Of a stretch of 23,695 bases of DNA, positions 23,128 to 23,695 are shown piece after piece; positions within the stretch are counted from its first letter, which is position 1, and the number at the start of each line of letters is the position of its first letter. A program made the translations under genes and the position numbers. The DNA comes from Alphaproteobacteria bacterium UBA7691 (GTDB taxonomy: Bacteria > Pseudomonadota > Alphaproteobacteria > Ferrovibrionales > Ferrovibrionaceae), in the NCBI GenBank assembly GCA_002482765.1, contig DLGP01000163.1, forward strand, positions 1 to 23,695, in the 5' to 3' direction. Below the pieces are notes generated by a model. That model had not been told where the DNA came from. It ran no database searches and worked only from the letters and a program-made list of their open reading frames with translations.

Positions 23128-23695
23128 ACAACAAAGCCGCCGGCCCAGCCAGCCCAGACATGATGTTGGGCGCGGCAGCGCGGCGGCTTGCGCCTTTGCC
23201 GGCCTGGATGGCGGCGCCCAATACATGCAAGCTTTTGGCCGTGCTGGGGCCGGGGCAGGGCCTGTTTGTTGGCGGCTGCGTGCGCGATGCGCTGCTCGGC
23301 CTGGTGCCGGCCGATATTGATATCGCCACGCCGCTTGCGCCGGATCAGGTGATGCAATCGCTACGGCGCGCCGGCATCAAGGCGTTGCCCACCGGCATCG
23401 AGCACGGCACCATCACCGCAATCCTGCCGCCCAGCAAGAATTCCAGTGAAGCCCCGGTGCAATTCGAGGTCACCTCGCTGCGCTGCGATATTGCCACCGA
23501 TGGCCGCCATGCTCAGGTGGCCTTTGGCACCAACTGGCGTGTGGATGCCGAACGGCGCGATTTCACCATCAATGCGCTGTATGCCGATGGCGATGGCGCG
23601 GTGTTTGATCCGGTGGGCGGGCTGGCCGATCTGGCGGCGCGGCGTGTGCGTTTCATCGGCGATGCGGCGCAGCGTGTGGCCGAGGATTATCTGCG
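23124..23695 (+). CDS. cca: CCA tRNA nucleotidyltransferase, N-terminal part (runs off the right edge)
   Basis: This enzyme adds or repairs the 3' CCA of tRNAs (or, in the related branch, adds poly(A)). In the 190 residues present, the class II nucleotidyltransferase head is clear: GGCVRDALLG at residues 50-59, the catalytic pair D64-I-D66 in PADIDIAT, the region EVTSLRCDIATDGRHAQVAF, and RRDFTINALYAD at 144-155, followed by DPVGGLADLAARRVRFIGD. Catalytic aspartates are intact. The C-terminal tRNA-binding part lies beyond the window. The first about 35 residues are an extension of low complexity, and a later start at one of the in-frame ATGs (for example the MM of SPDMMLGAA) is possible. It ends a coupled operon. 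Confidence 0.93.
   Translation, partial: MNNKAAGPASPDMMLGAAARRLAPLPAWMAAPNTCKLLAVLGPGQGLFVGGCVRDALLGLVPADIDIATPLAPDQVMQSLRRAGIKALPTGIEHGTITAILPPSKNSSEAPVQFEVTSLRCDIATDGRHAQVAFGTNWRVDAERRDFTINALYADGDGAVFDPVGGLADLAARRVRFIGDAAQRVAEDYL

Noticed and set aside
1..23695. CRISPR array, tRNA or rRNA genes
   Set aside because: No regularly spaced repeats and no tRNA- or rRNA-like conserved stretches were recognised on reading both strands; a covariance-model scan was not possible.

Overview
The window is GC-rich, densely packed chromosomal DNA from an alphaproteobacterium, most likely in or near the Rhodospirillales. The evidence is the divergent lysC/ubiG pair, the moxR-DUF58-DUF4159 operon divergent from DUF1285-NUDIX-DUF6111-cca, and strongly GC-biased third codon positions, which open long false ORFs on opposite strands. 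The genus cannot be told from the sequence.

Layout: (1) 1-1430: the 5' part of aspartate kinase (minus strand), divergent from ubiG. (2) 1431-2300: an AT-richer stretch with three short dyads and two small membrane-protein genes separated by 9 bp. (3) 2301-10463: a DUF1328 membrane peptide; an aminoglycoside-phosphotransferase-like/P-loop kinase fusion; then, on the minus strand, a sensor histidine kinase, a lipoprotein and a class III nucleotidyl cyclase with extra N-terminal domains; then a large MscS-family channel on the plus strand. (4) 10464-14665: an accessory island of clearly lower GC, holding a RelE/HigB-type toxin and XRE antitoxin under a promoter buried in a perfect 18-bp-arm palindrome, a 900-residue superfamily 1 helicase, a small ORF with an AGGAGG ribosome site, and decayed pieces of two insertion sequences. 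(5) 14666-21558 (minus): a tightly coupled four-gene operon reading MoxR ATPase, DUF58, BatA-like/DUF4159 protein, and a membrane protein with a MIDAS-like motif. (6) 21605-23695 (plus): DUF1285, CoA-type NUDIX hydrolase, DUF6111 membrane protein and the 5' part of CCA-adding enzyme, in a coupled operon.

The best candidate for an unusual system is region 4. It sits between two convergent core genes, differs in base composition and codon use, pairs a toxin-antitoxin module with a large orphan helicase, and ends in IS debris 9 bp before the stop codon of a core operon. That is the architecture of a defence or stability island. The defence role is inference, since nothing in the sequence proves it. 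A second point is that the toxin promoter appears to start transcription at or next to the toxin ATG, so the toxin mRNA may be leaderless. No rRNA, tRNA, CRISPR array or intact insertion sequence was recognised.
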